Shown piece by piece: positions 1 to 8,622 of a stretch of DNA of 64,000 nt. The translations under genes and the position numbers were made by a program. The notes beneath the pieces are model-generated. The model ran no database searches. It saw only the letters and a program-made list of their open reading frames with translations, and had not been told where the DNA came from. The stretch's first letter is position 1, and each line of letters starts with the position of its first letter. The stretch is from Listeria farberi (GTDB taxonomy: Bacteria; Bacillota; Bacilli; Lactobacillales; Listeriaceae): assembly GCF_014229245.1 (NCBI RefSeq), contig NZ_JAARZJ010000008.1:1-64000 (forward strand). Direction: 5' to 3'.

Positions 1-52
1 AAAGTAAAATAAGACCAATAAAACCACTTCTAACAAAAAGATTAAAATTCAT
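1..52 (-). CDS. N-terminus of a small membrane or secreted protein, cut by window edge
   Basis: Only the first 17 codons are present, reading leftwards from an ATG at 50-52. They encode a hydrophobic start (MNFNLFVRSGFIGLILL). A good ribosome site (AGAGGTGA on the minus strand, about 7 nt upstream) supports the start. The bases are too few to name a family. It lies beyond a terminator, so it is a separate unit from the ABC genes on the same strand. Confidence 0.45.
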   Translation of the reverse strand, partial: MNFNLFVRSGFIGLILL

Positions 53-121
53 ATGTATGTTCACCTCTGCTTTTATTTTTCTGTTCTAAATTACGTTAAC
101 ATAAAATTGCTGAGATGAAAA

Positions 122-170
122 TAAAAAAAGAAGTTCTCAATATTTAACATTTGAGAACTTCCTTTTTTCT
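122..170. terminator. Bidirectional rho-independent terminator
   Basis: An 11-bp perfect stem (GAAGTTCTCAA at 130-140 with TTGAGAACTTC at 151-161) is followed by T-runs on both strands. It ends the leftward ABC exporter operon, whose last stop is at 200. Confidence 0.85.
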
Positions 171-199
171 ATTTATTTCAGACCATAAAAAGCGTCTAT

Positions 200-1972
200 C
201 TACTCAATAACAAACTGATTATGATAAAGCTCAGAATAAAATCCTTCCGCCTTCATCAGCTCATCATGGTTACCCTGTTCAATCACTTCACCTTGATGTA
301 GCACGACGATATGGTCGGCATCGAGGATGGTTTTTAAACGGTGGGCGATGACGAAACTAGTTCTACCGGAGATTACGTTGTCCATAGCTTTTTGGATGCG
401 GCTTTCGGTTACGGTATCTACATTACTTGTCGCTTCATCTAGAATTAGTAGAGAAGGGTTCGTAATAATAGTTCTCGCAATACTCATAAGCTGCTTTTGA
501 CCAACACTGAAAATATTGTTTTCATCACTGATTTCTGTTTCATAACCTTTTTCGAGGTTCATAATGAAGTCATGGATGTTAGCTTGTTTCGCAGCGTTAA
601 TCACTTCCTCATCGCTTGCTTCCGGTTTACCGAAAACAATGTTATCGCGAATAGTTCCCGTAAATAGAACGGAATCTTGCAACACGATACCGACTTGTTT
701 ACGCAAGGAATCTAGTCTAATATCACGAATATCAATATCGTCAAAACGAATGGAACCACCGTCGACATTGTAGAAGCGGTTAAGCAGGTTCATAACAGTT
801 GTCTTACCAGAACCAGTTGGTCCAACAAGCGCCACCATTTTACCTTTACTTACATCAATGGAAACGTCTTTTAGAACTGGTTTTTCAGGGTCATAAGCGA
901 AATCAACATGATCTAGTTTAACACCTTTATTAATACCATCAATTGTTTGTAAGTTCTCGCGTTCCACTTCTTCTTCCTCTGCAAATACTTCACTAACACG
1001 ACGCGCACCAGTGATTGCTAGTTGTAGCAAGCTGTACTGGGACGAAATTTGTGTAAGCGGCATGTAGAATTGTTGCGAATACTGAACGAACATAACGATT
1101 AAACCAAGAGCGGCTGTGCGTTCAAGGTCACCGTTTAGAGCTAACCATCCACCGAAGAAGATAACAATAGCTGTATTTAACAATGAAATACCTTGCATCA
1201 TTGGGAAAAGTAAACCAGAGTATACTTGACCTTTATAAGTGGCGTTCTTAACGATGTTGTTTTGTTTAACGAAGCCGTCGATTGTTTCTTCTTCTAAACC
1301 GTTTGTGATAATGATTTTTTGACCAGAGATTTTTTCGTCAATGTAGCCGTTTAATACACCCAGTTCATCTTGTTGAACATCAACATATTTACGAGCTTTT
1401 CGGATAATCACTGTGGCAATAATTACTGCAAATGGTGCAGATATTAAGGTAACGAGTGCTAGTTCCACATTTTGTTGGAACATCATGATAATAACACCAA
1501 TCATTAACGCAATGTTTGATAGTACTTGAATCAAAGCTTGGTTAAGTGTGTTAGAAATGTTATCCAAGTCACTAGTAAAACGACTAAGCATTTCGCCGTC
1601 ATTGCGACTATCGAAGAAACGAATCGATAGTTTTTCCATCTTGCGGAAAAGCCCTATACGCATTCTGTTCGTCGATTTACCAGCTACCCCTGTCATAATG
1701 ATACTTTGGATAAAAGTGGCAGCAGCGAGCAGTACGTAGCAGAGAATCAGCATCCAAATGATATGGATGAAGTCACTCTTGTCATCAACACCTGTTCGCA
1801 TTAAACGAACAACATAATCACCAAGCTCTTGAACAGCATTACCAATATACTGTGGTGCTTTTACTTGAAGGTATGTCGCAAAAATTACAGCAATTAAAAT
1901 GACAAAAAGTTGAGGTTTATAACCCCGCAGATAGTGCCAGAAAAAGCGGCTAATTTGTTTAAACTCTTTCAT
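200..1972 (-). CDS. ABC exporter half-transporter, second subunit of a heterodimer
   Basis: A 590-residue fusion of an exporter-type membrane domain (about residues 20-320, six predicted helices) and an ATPase domain (about 350-590). The Walker A is GPTGSGKTT near residue 385, Walker [13 protein letters not shown], and the switch histidine IAHRL is intact, but the signature is FSVGQ instead of LSGGQ. The partner gene upstream has an intact signature but lacks the catalytic Glu and the His. Together they would form one working and one degenerate ATP site, as in heterodimeric multidrug exporters of the LmrCD/BmrCD type. The start overlaps the upstream stop by one base (TAATG), so the two are probably co-translated. 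The substrate cannot be read from the sequence. Confidence 0.9.
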   Translation of the reverse strand: MKEFKQISRFFWHYLRGYKPQLFVILIAVIFATYLQVKAPQYIGNAVQELGDYVVRLMRTGVDDKSDFIHIIWMLILCYVLLAAATFIQSIIMTGVAGKSTNRMRIGLFRKMEKLSIRFFDSRNDGEMLSRFTSDLDNISNTLNQALIQVLSNIALMIGVIIMMFQQNVELALVTLISAPFAVIIATVIIRKARKYVDVQQDELGVLNGYIDEKISGQKIIITNGLEEETIDGFVKQNNIVKNATYKGQVYSGLLFPMMQGISLLNTAIVIFFGGWLALNGDLERTAALGLIVMFVQYSQQFYMPLTQISSQYSLLQLAITGARRVSEVFAEEEEVERENLQTIDGINKGVKLDHVDFAYDPEKPVLKDVSIDVSKGKMVALVGPTGSGKTTVMNLLNRFYNVDGGSIRFDDIDIRDIRLDSLRKQVGIVLQDSVLFTGTIRDNIVFGKPEASDEEVINAAKQANIHDFIMNLEKGYETEISDENNIFSVGQKQLMSIARTIITNPSLLILDEATSNVDTVTESRIQKAMDNVISGRTSFVIAHRLKTILDADHIVVLHQGEVIEQGNHDELMKAEGFYSELYHNQFVIE

Positions 1973-3693
1973 TATGCGGTTACCTCCTTGCCTTTTTGAG
2001 TGTCGTAAATTTCACGGTAAGTTTCATTTTCTTTAAGAAGTTCTTTGTGGGAACCAACGCCAACGAGTTTACCTTGATCGAGCACGAGAATTTTATCTGC
2101 TTGAATAACAGAAGAGATTTTTTGTGCAATGATGAAAGTAGTTGTATCGTCTAGCTCTTTATTAAGTGCTTCTTTGACTAATTTCTCGGATTTTGCATCA
2201 AGGGCACTTGTGCTGTCATCAAGAATTAGTACTTTTGGCGAACCGATAACTCCACGTGTAATGGATAGACGTTGTTTTTGTCCACCAGAGAAGTTATTGC
2301 CGCGCTCAGAAACAGGAGCTTCATAAAGTTTTGCTTGTTTATCAATAAATTCTTTCGCTTGTGCTATTTTACTTGCATGCTCCATTTCATCAGTTGTCGC
2401 GTCTTTTTTACCATGACGTAAATTGTCTGCGATTGTTCCTGAGAAAAGGATTGCGCGTTGGAGCACGAAGGAAACGGTGCTACGAAGTGTTTTCTTATTG
2501 ATGTCTTTTAGGTTTGTACCACCAATAATAACTTCACCTTCAGTTGGGTCGTAAAGACGTGGGATTAGCTGGGCAAGAGTGGATTTACCAGAACCTGTGG
2601 CGCCGACAATACCAACCATTTCACCAACATTCGCTTTAAAAGAAATATCTTTAAGAGCAGGTGTATCGTCACCATCATATTTGAAACTAACGTTACGGAA
2701 CTCAACAGTACCTTCTAAATCTTGTTCTGGCGCATTTTCATTGTAAGTAATATCTGGTTCTGTTTCGAGAACTTCAGTAATACGTTTCAAGGAAATAAGC
2801 GCACGAGAGGCCATCATCATCAGCATACCGCCGATAATAATTGCCATCATGATTTGCATCAAGTAATTCATAAATGATGCGATAGCCCCGATAACTTCTG
2901 GGTTTTCAGCAGCCATGTCACCTACAAAGAAAATAGAAACAACAATTGCTAAGTTAGAAACGAGCATAAATGCAGGAATCATGACAGAAAAAAGAGTTCC
3001 TACAATGATAGTGTGACGAGTTAGTTTGTCACTGACAGTTGTGAAACGTCCGATTTCGTTATCTTCTTGAACAAAAGATTTAACAACACGCATTCCGGCA
3101 AGGTTTTCTTTTGCGATAGAATTTACGCGGTCAATTAACGTTTGAATAATCGCGAAATGCTTACCCATAGAACCGAATGTGAAGACAACAATTAGCACAA
3201 CGAGTACGACAAGTACAATAATTACCCACCATAATTCAGGTAGAGTAAACATCGCTAAAATAAATGCCCCAATAAACATAATCGGAATTCTTGTTAGCGA
3301 CTGTAGTGAAAGCATCACTAAATTTTGTACTTGGGTAATGTCGTTTGTTTGTCGAACAACTAGATTACCTGTCGAAAGTTTTTCAATGTTACTAAATGAA
3401 AATGTTTGGATTTTACGGAAACTAGATTCACGAATATCCGCGCCGACACCTTGAGCGACTTTGGCAGAAAGAATCGTGTTTAGAATCCCAGCGATAAGGC
3501 CAACTGCGGCAATACCGATTAGAAGTGCGCCTATGGAAGAAATTTCATCCATATTGTCTTTCATAATGGCGTCTAGGACTTGCTGAAGTAATTTTGGTTG
3601 CCATAGTTGTGAGATAACCATGACTACTACAAACAAAGTAGATAAAGTTGCTTGTAGCTTGTAATTTTTAAGATGGTGAAACAATACTTTCAT
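1972..3693 (-). CDS. ABC exporter half-transporter, first subunit, degenerate ATP site
   Basis: 573 residues from the ATG at 3693, chosen because GGGAGG stands 8 nt before it; an upstream in-frame reading to 3738 runs into the promoter and is rejected. Membrane domain first, ATPase second. Walker [10 protein letters not shown] and signature FSGGQKQR are normal, but Walker B ends [10 protein letters not shown] (Asp for the catalytic Glu) and the H-loop reads IAQKI (Gln for His). These changes are typical of the degenerate half of heterodimeric exporters and complement the damaged signature of the downstream partner. First gene of a two-gene operon, with a promoter at 3739-3767. Likely drug, lipid or peptide efflux by family; the substrate is unknown. 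Confidence 0.9.
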   Translation of the reverse strand: MKVLFHHLKNYKLQATLSTLFVVVMVISQLWQPKLLQQVLDAIMKDNMDEISSIGALLIGIAAVGLIAGILNTILSAKVAQGVGADIRESSFRKIQTFSFSNIEKLSTGNLVVRQTNDITQVQNLVMLSLQSLTRIPIMFIGAFILAMFTLPELWWVIIVLVVLVVLIVVFTFGSMGKHFAIIQTLIDRVNSIAKENLAGMRVVKSFVQEDNEIGRFTTVSDKLTRHTIIVGTLFSVMIPAFMLVSNLAIVVSIFFVGDMAAENPEVIGAIASFMNYLMQIMMAIIIGGMLMMMASRALISLKRITEVLETEPDITYNENAPEQDLEGTVEFRNVSFKYDGDDTPALKDISFKANVGEMVGIVGATGSGKSTLAQLIPRLYDPTEGEVIIGGTNLKDINKKTLRSTVSFVLQRAILFSGTIADNLRHGKKDATTDEMEHASKIAQAKEFIDKQAKLYEAPVSERGNNFSGGQKQRLSITRGVIGSPKVLILDDSTSALDAKSEKLVKEALNKELDDTTTFIIAQKISSVIQADKILVLDQGKLVGVGSHKELLKENETYREIYDTQKGKEVTA

Positions 3694-3738
3694 GATTTTC
3701 CTCCCTTGGAAAACGGAAATAAAGACGTGCGAACACAT

Positions 3739-3767
3739 ATTCTAATATAGATTGTGAAAATTTGCAA
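3739..3767 (-). promoter_or_regulatory. Sigma-A promoter of the ABC exporter operon
   Basis: On the minus strand TTGCAA (3762-3767) and TAGAAT (3739-3744) are separated by 17 bp. This places the transcript start near 3732, before the ATG at 3693. Confidence 0.6.
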
Positions 3768-3822
3768 GTGATTTTTTCGCGAATTCTAAATATGGCGAAA
3801 ATATGGCAAATATACCGTGGGA

Positions 3823-3851
3823 AATCGTTTTTTAATTGTGAAAAAACGATT
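3823..3851 (-). terminator. A/T-rich hairpin after pabB
   Basis: An 11-bp perfect stem (AATCGTTTTTT at 3823-3833 with AAAAAACGATT at 3841-3851, 7-nt loop) lies right after the pabBC stop. The U-rich arm is inside the stem and no clear T-run follows, so it is a weak or unusual terminator, or a transcript-end stabiliser. Confidence 0.45.
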
Positions 3852-3853
3852 GA

Positions 3854-5560
3854 TTATTGTTTGATACCTACTTCTACAAATCCCCTTACACTATTTATTA
3901 ACCACACAATGTCAGCCTCAAAAAGGTCTTTTTTTGTTAGTGTTTTTTCGGAAATTTTGTTTTTTGCTAATAAATCTGCTCTCATGGTACCTGGGAGAAG
4001 ACCAGAACTCACTGGTGGTGTGAAAAAACAGCCTTTTGTGCCTAGAACTATATTCCCGGTAGTAAATTCTGTCAGCTCGCCTCGCTCATTCCAAAGCAAT
4101 GTTTCCCCGGTTTCAGCGCTTTTCATGTCTTCATAAACAGATCGATTAGTGGTTTTATGATAAAGGAATAAATCATCAGTTGAGACTGGACTTTTTGCCA
4201 GTTGCGCGGTTATTTGCTGATTTTGCGTACTTATTTCGGTTAATTCTAAAAGGTGCGTGCCATTTGGATGAAGTAAAAATCTTAATTTATATGTTCCAGC
4301 TGGATTGTTTCGCGCTGTTTCCTGCCATAATTCCCCAATTTTTCCACCGTCAAAAGGAACACCGAAAAAATTTGCGCTTGTTTGAAGCCGTTTTAGATGA
4401 AAGTCTATCCGGGAAAGTGTTCCGTTTTCAAGACGTAAACATTCAATTAAAGAAAACTTAGTTGCTTTTTCTAAAATGACTGATTTTGCATGAATCTCGG
4501 AAAATTCACTTTCGGCATCAGAATCCCAAACAATACCGCCACCAACACCATAAGTTGCTTTATTATCACTAATAGAAATCGTTCGGATTGGCACATTGAA
4601 AATCGCATTCCCATTAGGTTCTAGGAAGCCAATCGCGCCGCAGTATACGCCTCGAGGTGAATCTTCTAGCTCTGAAATAATTTCCATTGTCCGCGCTTTT
4701 GGGGCGCCAGTTATTGAACCACAAGGGAAAAGCGCCTCGAAAACTGCGGCTAAGCTAGTATCAGGAGGTGTTTCTGCAGTAACGGTAGACGTCATTTGCC
4801 ACACTGTTGGGTAAGGTTCTAAAGTCATTAATTTAGGCACTTTTACGCTACCGGGAACTGCGATCATCCCAAGGTCATTTCGTAGTAAATCAACAATCAT
4901 CACATTTTCGGCACAGTTTTTAGGATCGTTTTTTAACCAATCATGTGCTTCTAAGTCAGCTTGTTCCGTACTTCCGCGACGAATGGTGCCTTTCATTGGA
5001 CGTGTCGTTAAGATATTTTCCTTCCATTTAAAAAATAGCTCGGGTGAAGCTGAGATAATCTGAAATTCATCCGTATCAAGTAACGCTGTATAATTTGCCT
5101 TTCCAACTTGCTGCAATGATTCAAAAGAAGCTTGGGCAGAAAAATCACTCGGTACATCACTTTGGAGCCGAACAGTGTAGTTGATTTGGTACGTGTTTCC
5201 AGCAGCAATTTCCGCTTTAATCTTTGCTATTTTTTCTGCATAATTCGGATAATCTGTATCCATTTTAAAAGAAAGTGGTGCTGTGTCTGAGTTTTCGGTA
5301 GGTGCAGTCGTGAAATTGTCGTATACACCAAACCAGATAAGCGGCATGTTCTTGGAAGGTTGTTTGGTTTTTAAATTACTACGAAAAGCAGGAGCGGCCT
5401 CATAACTAACAAAACCAGCAACGTATTTTCCGGATTTTTGGGCTTCTTCGGCAGCTTTCATAATAGGAAGTACTTCCGATAAATCGCGCGCCACCAGTTC
5501 GCGAATTGGATTTTCAAAAATCTTTACCGAACCTTCAAAATCAAAACGTAATAAACTCAT
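3854..5560 (-). CDS. pabB: Aminodeoxychorismate synthase component I fused to aminodeoxychorismate lyase
   Basis: 568 residues with two enzymes of p-aminobenzoate (folate) synthesis. Residues about 1-360 are a chorismate-binding PabB domain: the PMKGT motif carries the lysine typical of aminodeoxychorismate synthase, followed by RNDLG and CGSITGAPK. Residues about 370-568 are a PabC-type class IV PLP lyase domain, with HKTTNR (candidate PLP lysine) and ERGELTEFTTGNI. The N-terminus is close to the start of the catalytic fold, so the tryptophan-binding lobe is short. The start overlaps the pabA stop by ATGA, which implies coupled translation with its glutaminase. The fusion is common in Firmicutes and removes the need for a separate pabC. 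Confidence 0.93.
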   Translation of the reverse strand: MSLLRFDFEGSVKIFENPIRELVARDLSEVLPIMKAAEEAQKSGKYVAGFVSYEAAPAFRSNLKTKQPSKNMPLIWFGVYDNFTTAPTENSDTAPLSFKMDTDYPNYAEKIAKIKAEIAAGNTYQINYTVRLQSDVPSDFSAQASFESLQQVGKANYTALLDTDEFQIISASPELFFKWKENILTTRPMKGTIRRGSTEQADLEAHDWLKNDPKNCAENVMIVDLLRNDLGMIAVPGSVKVPKLMTLEPYPTVWQMTSTVTAETPPDTSLAAVFEALFPCGSITGAPKARTMEIISELEDSPRGVYCGAIGFLEPNGNAIFNVPIRTISISDNKATYGVGGGIVWDSDAESEFSEIHAKSVILEKATKFSLIECLRLENGTLSRIDFHLKRLQTSANFFGVPFDGGKIGELWQETARNNPAGTYKLRFLLHPNGTHLLELTEISTQNQQITAQLAKSPVSTDDLFLYHKTTNRSVYEDMKSAETGETLLWNERGELTEFTTGNIVLGTKGCFFTPPVSSGLLPGTMRADLLAKNKISEKTLTKKDLFEADIVWLINSVRGFVEVGIKQ

Positions 5561-6129
5561 TTGGCAGCTCTCCCCAGTCGTACAAAGTTTTCTAAAATCG
5601 CGTGTCCGTTTTCAGATAGAATTGCTTCAGGGTGAAATTGGACACTGTAAATCGTTTTTGTCAGATGCTCTAACCCCATCAAAACCCCATCATCCGTTAC
5701 AGCGGTCACTTTCAAATCAGCTGGCACCGTATTTGGGTCAATGACTAAAGAATGATAGCGGGCAACTGAGAATCTCGAATCAAGTCCGGCAAATAATCCT
5801 TTACCATGATGCGAGATAATGCTAGTTTTTCCGTGAACAGGAACATCCGCCTGTACAACTTTTGCCCCGAAAAAATGACCAATCATTTGATGGCCAAGGC
5901 AAATTCCGAGAACGGGAACGTGAATTTTGTCTAGTAGAGCTAAACTTGCTGGAAAATCATCCGGAGAACCAGGCCCGGGTGAAAGAATAACCATTTCAGG
6001 TGCTAATTGCTTAAATGCTTGAAGCGAAAAATCTCTAGCAGAAACTACCCGCACATCTTCCTTAAGCTCTAAAAAATATTGGTATAAATTATATGTAAAT
6101 GAGTCATTATGATCGATTAATAAAATCAC
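5557..6129 (-). CDS. pabA: Glutamine amidotransferase, aminodeoxychorismate synthase component II
   Basis: 190-residue class I glutamine amidotransferase. It carries the oxyanion motif GPGSP near residue 53, the nucleophile in GICLGHQ near residue 77, and the His-Glu pair in SVQFHPEA near residue 170. It supplies ammonia from glutamine to PabB. The start is GTG at 6127-6129 with AGGGGG 8 nt upstream. No trp genes are nearby and the partner is fused to a PabC domain, so the main role is in folate synthesis; in Bacillus such subunits can also serve anthranilate synthase. Confidence 0.93.
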   Translation of the reverse strand: MILLIDHNDSFTYNLYQYFLELKEDVRVVSARDFSLQAFKQLAPEMVILSPGPGSPDDFPASLALLDKIHVPVLGICLGHQMIGHFFGAKVVQADVPVHGKTSIISHHGKGLFAGLDSRFSVARYHSLVIDPNTVPADLKVTAVTDDGVLMGLEHLTKTIYSVQFHPEAILSENGHAILENFVRLGRAAK

Positions 6130-6200
6130 TTCAAATCCCCCTAGTTAAAACGGTTATACTCTTTTATAGCAAATAGCTACGGAGATAACAAGCCTGAAAT

Positions 6201-6227
6201 GTTTGAAGCCTGAAAACAAGTGGAAAT
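6201..6227 (+). promoter_or_regulatory. Candidate sigma-B promoter
   Basis: GTTT (6201-6204), 17 bp, then GGAAAT (6222-6227), close to the sigma-B pattern GTTT-N13-17-GGGWAT with one mismatch. It stands 33 bp before a gene of the general-stress protein 26 family, whose Listeria homologue I recall as sigma-B dependent. Confidence 0.5.
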
Positions 6228-6259
6228 GTACACTAAATAACCAAAGGAAGGTGTTTTAG

Positions 6260-6679
6260 ATGGAAAATGAACTAGAAGATAAAATTCTCGCCATTTTAGA
6301 ACAACATCAAGTGGGGGTATTAACCTCTGTACAAGGCGATTTTCCGCACGCTAGGTATATGACGTTTCTGCATGATGGCTTAACACTTTACACACCATCT
6401 GGAAAAGAACTACCGAAAACAGAGGAAGTCCGTAGAAATCCGCACGTATGCGTTTTAATTGGCTATGATAGCCCTGGATCTGCGTTTTTAGAAATTAATG
6501 GTTTAGCTTCACTGGAAGAAGATGAAGCTATCAAAGAACGTATTTGGGAAAACATCTCTAAAGACTGGTTTCAAGGCGAAGATTCACCATCCTTTGTCGT
6601 TATAAAAATTGTTCCGGAACAAATTAGAATACTGAATTCAGATGATGACGGTCCAGACACACTTGATTTAATCGGTTAA
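6260..6679 (+). CDS. General stress protein 26-like flavin/pyridoxamine-phosphate oxidase-fold protein
   Basis: 139 residues with the split-barrel fold of the pyridoxamine 5'-phosphate oxidase family. The opening (HQVGVLTSVQGDFPHARYMTF) and the stretch TPSGKELPKTEEVRRNPHVCVLIGYDS match the FMN-binding half of general stress protein 26 homologues. A cytosolic flavin-binding protein whose exact reaction is unknown. AAGGAAGGTG precedes the ATG. It is monocistronic, followed by the serS leader. A sigma-B-like promoter upstream fits stress induction. Confidence 0.8.
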   Translation: MENELEDKILAILEQHQVGVLTSVQGDFPHARYMTFLHDGLTLYTPSGKELPKTEEVRRNPHVCVLIGYDSPGSAFLEINGLASLEEDEAIKERIWENISKDWFQGEDSPSFVVIKIVPEQIRILNSDDDGPDTLDLIG

Positions 6680-6687
6680 AGATTTGC

Positions 6688-6716
6688 TTGTAATTTAAGC
6701 AGATATGCGATAGAAT
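6688..6716 (+). promoter_or_regulatory. Sigma-A promoter of serS
   Basis: TTGTAA (6688-6693), 17 bp, TAGAAT (6711-6716). It lies just before the T-box leader, giving a transcript start near 6723. Confidence 0.6.
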
Positions 6717-6722
6717 AACTTT

Positions 6723-6986
6723 AAATTAATACGAAAAGCGAAGACAAGAAGTAGTAATGAGGTAGAATTTCTAAAGAGAGCCAGTGGTTGGTGCGAACTG
6801 GTGAAGTTTCCTTATGAATCCATCTTGGAGTGAGTGGTGGAAAGCATAGTTTTGCGAGTAAATCATTCCGGCTGGGTCCGTTAAACCTAAATGAAGCTGG
6901 GGATTTTTTTAGATCCCAATAAGGGTGGCAACGCGGTTAACTCTCGTCCCTTTCCTGTTAATTCGGGAAAGTACGGGAGTTTTTTA
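6723..6986 (+). ncRNA. Serine T-box riboswitch leader of serS
   Basis: The leader has the parts of a T-box in order: AGTA near 6751, the AGAGAG and GGTTGGTG elements of stem I (6774-6793), GAA followed by the specifier codon TCC (Ser) at 6819-6821, and the T-box core AGGGTGGCAACGCGG at 6922-6936. A terminator follows (CTCTCGTCCCTTTCC from 6941 pairing with CGGGAAAGTACGGGAG, then T6 to 6986). Uncharged tRNA-Ser should pair with the specifier and the T-box core and favour the antiterminator. Confidence 0.93.
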
Positions 6987-7013
6987 TATGGAAAAAATAA
7001 AGGAGGAGTTAGC

Positions 7014-8297
7014 ATGTTAGATGTTAAATTGTTACGTAATAATTTTGAAGAAGTAAAACAGAAGTTGCAAAATCGCGGGGAAGACTTGGGTGAATTTGAG
7101 AAATTTGGCGAGTTAGATAAACGTCGTCGTACACTGATTGTTGAAACAGAAGCGTTAAAAAGCCAGCGTAATGAAGTGTCTCAAGAAATCGCTAAATTAA
7201 AGCGCGAAAAACAAGATGCTGATGCTAAAATTGAAGAAATGCGTGTTGTTGGTGATCGTATTAAAACTTTAGACATCGAGTTAAGAGAAATTGACGAGAA
7301 GTTAGATATGATTTTAATGTCGATTCCAAATATTCCACATGAGTCTACTCCGGTCGGTGAATCAGAAGATGATAACGTAGAAATCCGCAAATGGGGCGAA
7401 GTACGCGAATTTGATTTTGAACCAAAAGCTCATTGGGACTTAGGAACTGACCTAGATATTTTGGATTTCGAGAATGCTGCAAAAGTAACTGGAAGCCGCT
7501 TCGTTTTTTATAAAAAATTAGGTGCAAGACTTGAACGAGCGCTAATTAACTTTATGATGGACTTGCATTCGAATGAACATGGCTATGAAGAAATGCTTCC
7601 ACCGTACATGGTGAACCGTGCGAGCATGACTGGAACTGGTCAATTGCCAAAATTTGAAGAAGACGCATTCTTAATTGAAGCAGAAGATTATTTCCTGATT
7701 CCAACAGCAGAAGTACCAGTAACAAACTACCACCGCGAAGATATTTTAAAAGCAGAAGATTTACCAAGAAAATATACAGCATTTAGCGCATGCTTCCGTT
7801 CTGAAGCGGGGTCTGCTGGTCGTGATACGCGTGGCTTAATTCGCCAGCATCAATTTAACAAAGTGGAATTGGTTCAATTTGTTAAACCAGAAGACTCTTA
7901 CGTGGCACTAGAAAAATTAACTGGTAACGCAGAAGAAGTATTGCGCCGACTAGAATTACCCTATCGTGTACTAAGCATGTGTACTGCTGATTTGGGCTTC
8001 ACTGCTGCTAAAAAATATGATTTAGAAGTTTGGATTCCAAGTTATGATTCTTACCGTGAGATTTCTTCTTGCAGTAATTTTGAAAGTTTCCAAGCAAGAC
8101 GTGCCAACATTCGTTTCCGCCGTGAGCCAGGAAGCAAACCAGAATATGTGCACACATTAAATGGTTCCGGGTTAGCACTAGGTCGTACGGTCGCTGCTAT
8201 TTTGGAAAACTACCAAGAGGCAGACGGATCTGTACGCATTCCGAAAGTACTACAAGGTTACATGGGCGGTATCGAAAAAATCGAATTACCAAAATAA
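7014..8297 (+). CDS. serS: Seryl-tRNA synthetase
   Basis: 427 residues, the usual SerRS length, from the ATG at 7014 with AGGAGG 8 nt upstream. The frame stays open to 6891, but that part is inside the T-box terminator and is not coding. Residues about 1-105 form the antiparallel coiled-coil arm (many Lys/Glu heptads); the rest is the class II catalytic core, with motif 2 [21 protein letters not shown] and motif 3 [15 protein letters not shown]. It charges tRNA-Ser with serine. Expression is controlled by the upstream serine T-box. The next gene follows at 20 bp and is probably co-transcribed. Confidence 0.98.
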   Translation: MLDVKLLRNNFEEVKQKLQNRGEDLGEFEKFGELDKRRRTLIVETEALKSQRNEVSQEIAKLKREKQDADAKIEEMRVVGDRIKTLDIELREIDEKLDMILMSIPNIPHESTPVGESEDDNVEIRKWGEVREFDFEPKAHWDLGTDLDILDFENAAKVTGSRFVFYKKLGARLERALINFMMDLHSNEHGYEEMLPPYMVNRASMTGTGQLPKFEEDAFLIEAEDYFLIPTAEVPVTNYHREDILKAEDLPRKYTAFSACFRSEAGSAGRDTRGLIRQHQFNKVELVQFVKPEDSYVALEKLTGNAEEVLRRLELPYRVLSMCTADLGFTAAKKYDLEVWIPSYDSYREISSCSNFESFQARRANIRFRREPGSKPEYVHTLNGSGLALGRTVAAILENYQEADGSVRIPKVLQGYMGGIEKIELPK

Positions 8298-8316
8298 AAA
8301 GGAAGAAGGAACTGTA

Positions 8317-8568
8317 ATGGCGACACTTAGCGAATTACCAAACATTGGCAAAGTACTGGAGCAGGACTTAATAAAAGCCGGGATAAAAACCCCAGCTGAG
8401 CTAAAAGATGTTGGAAGCAAAGAAGCCTTTTTACGTATTTGGGAAAATGATTCAAGCGTTTGTTTAAGTGAATTATGTGCGCTTGAAGGAGCGGTACAAG
8501 GTATCAGGTGGCATGATTTAAACGAAGCAAAGAAAACCGAACTCAAAAAGTTTCATCAATCCTTATAA
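8317..8568 (+). CDS. TfoX C-terminal domain-like protein
   Basis: 83 residues: LSELPNIGKVLEQDLIKAGIKTPAELKDVG at the start and a C-terminal LCALEGAVQGIRWHDLNEAKKTELKKF. This is the helix-hairpin-helix-like fold found as the C-terminal domain of TfoX/Sxy, here without the N-terminal domain. Function is unknown in Firmicutes. It follows serS with GGAAGAAGG as ribosome site and ends at a strong terminator, so it probably depends on the serS T-box as well. Confidence 0.75.
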   Translation: MATLSELPNIGKVLEQDLIKAGIKTPAELKDVGSKEAFLRIWENDSSVCLSELCALEGAVQGIRWHDLNEAKKTELKKFHQSL

Positions 8569-8606
8569 CAAAAATGACGATGCGAACATGCATCGTCGTT
8601 TTTGTT
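8569..8606. terminator. Bidirectional terminator between serS unit and ABC gene
   Basis: GACGATGC (8576-8583) pairs with GCATCGTC (8590-8597); T-runs follow on the plus strand and A-runs precede it, so it can serve both converging units. Confidence 0.85.
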
Positions 8607-8622
8607 ATTTCCCGGGAAATAG

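Noticed and set aside
2246-2262. CCACGTG near 2250 and other CACGTG words as parS
   Set aside because: Beyond the central hexamer the flanks differ at six or more positions.
6891-7013. N-terminal extension of serS by 41 residues
   Set aside because: The bases are the T-box core and terminator; the normal SerRS start with AGGAGG lies at 7014.
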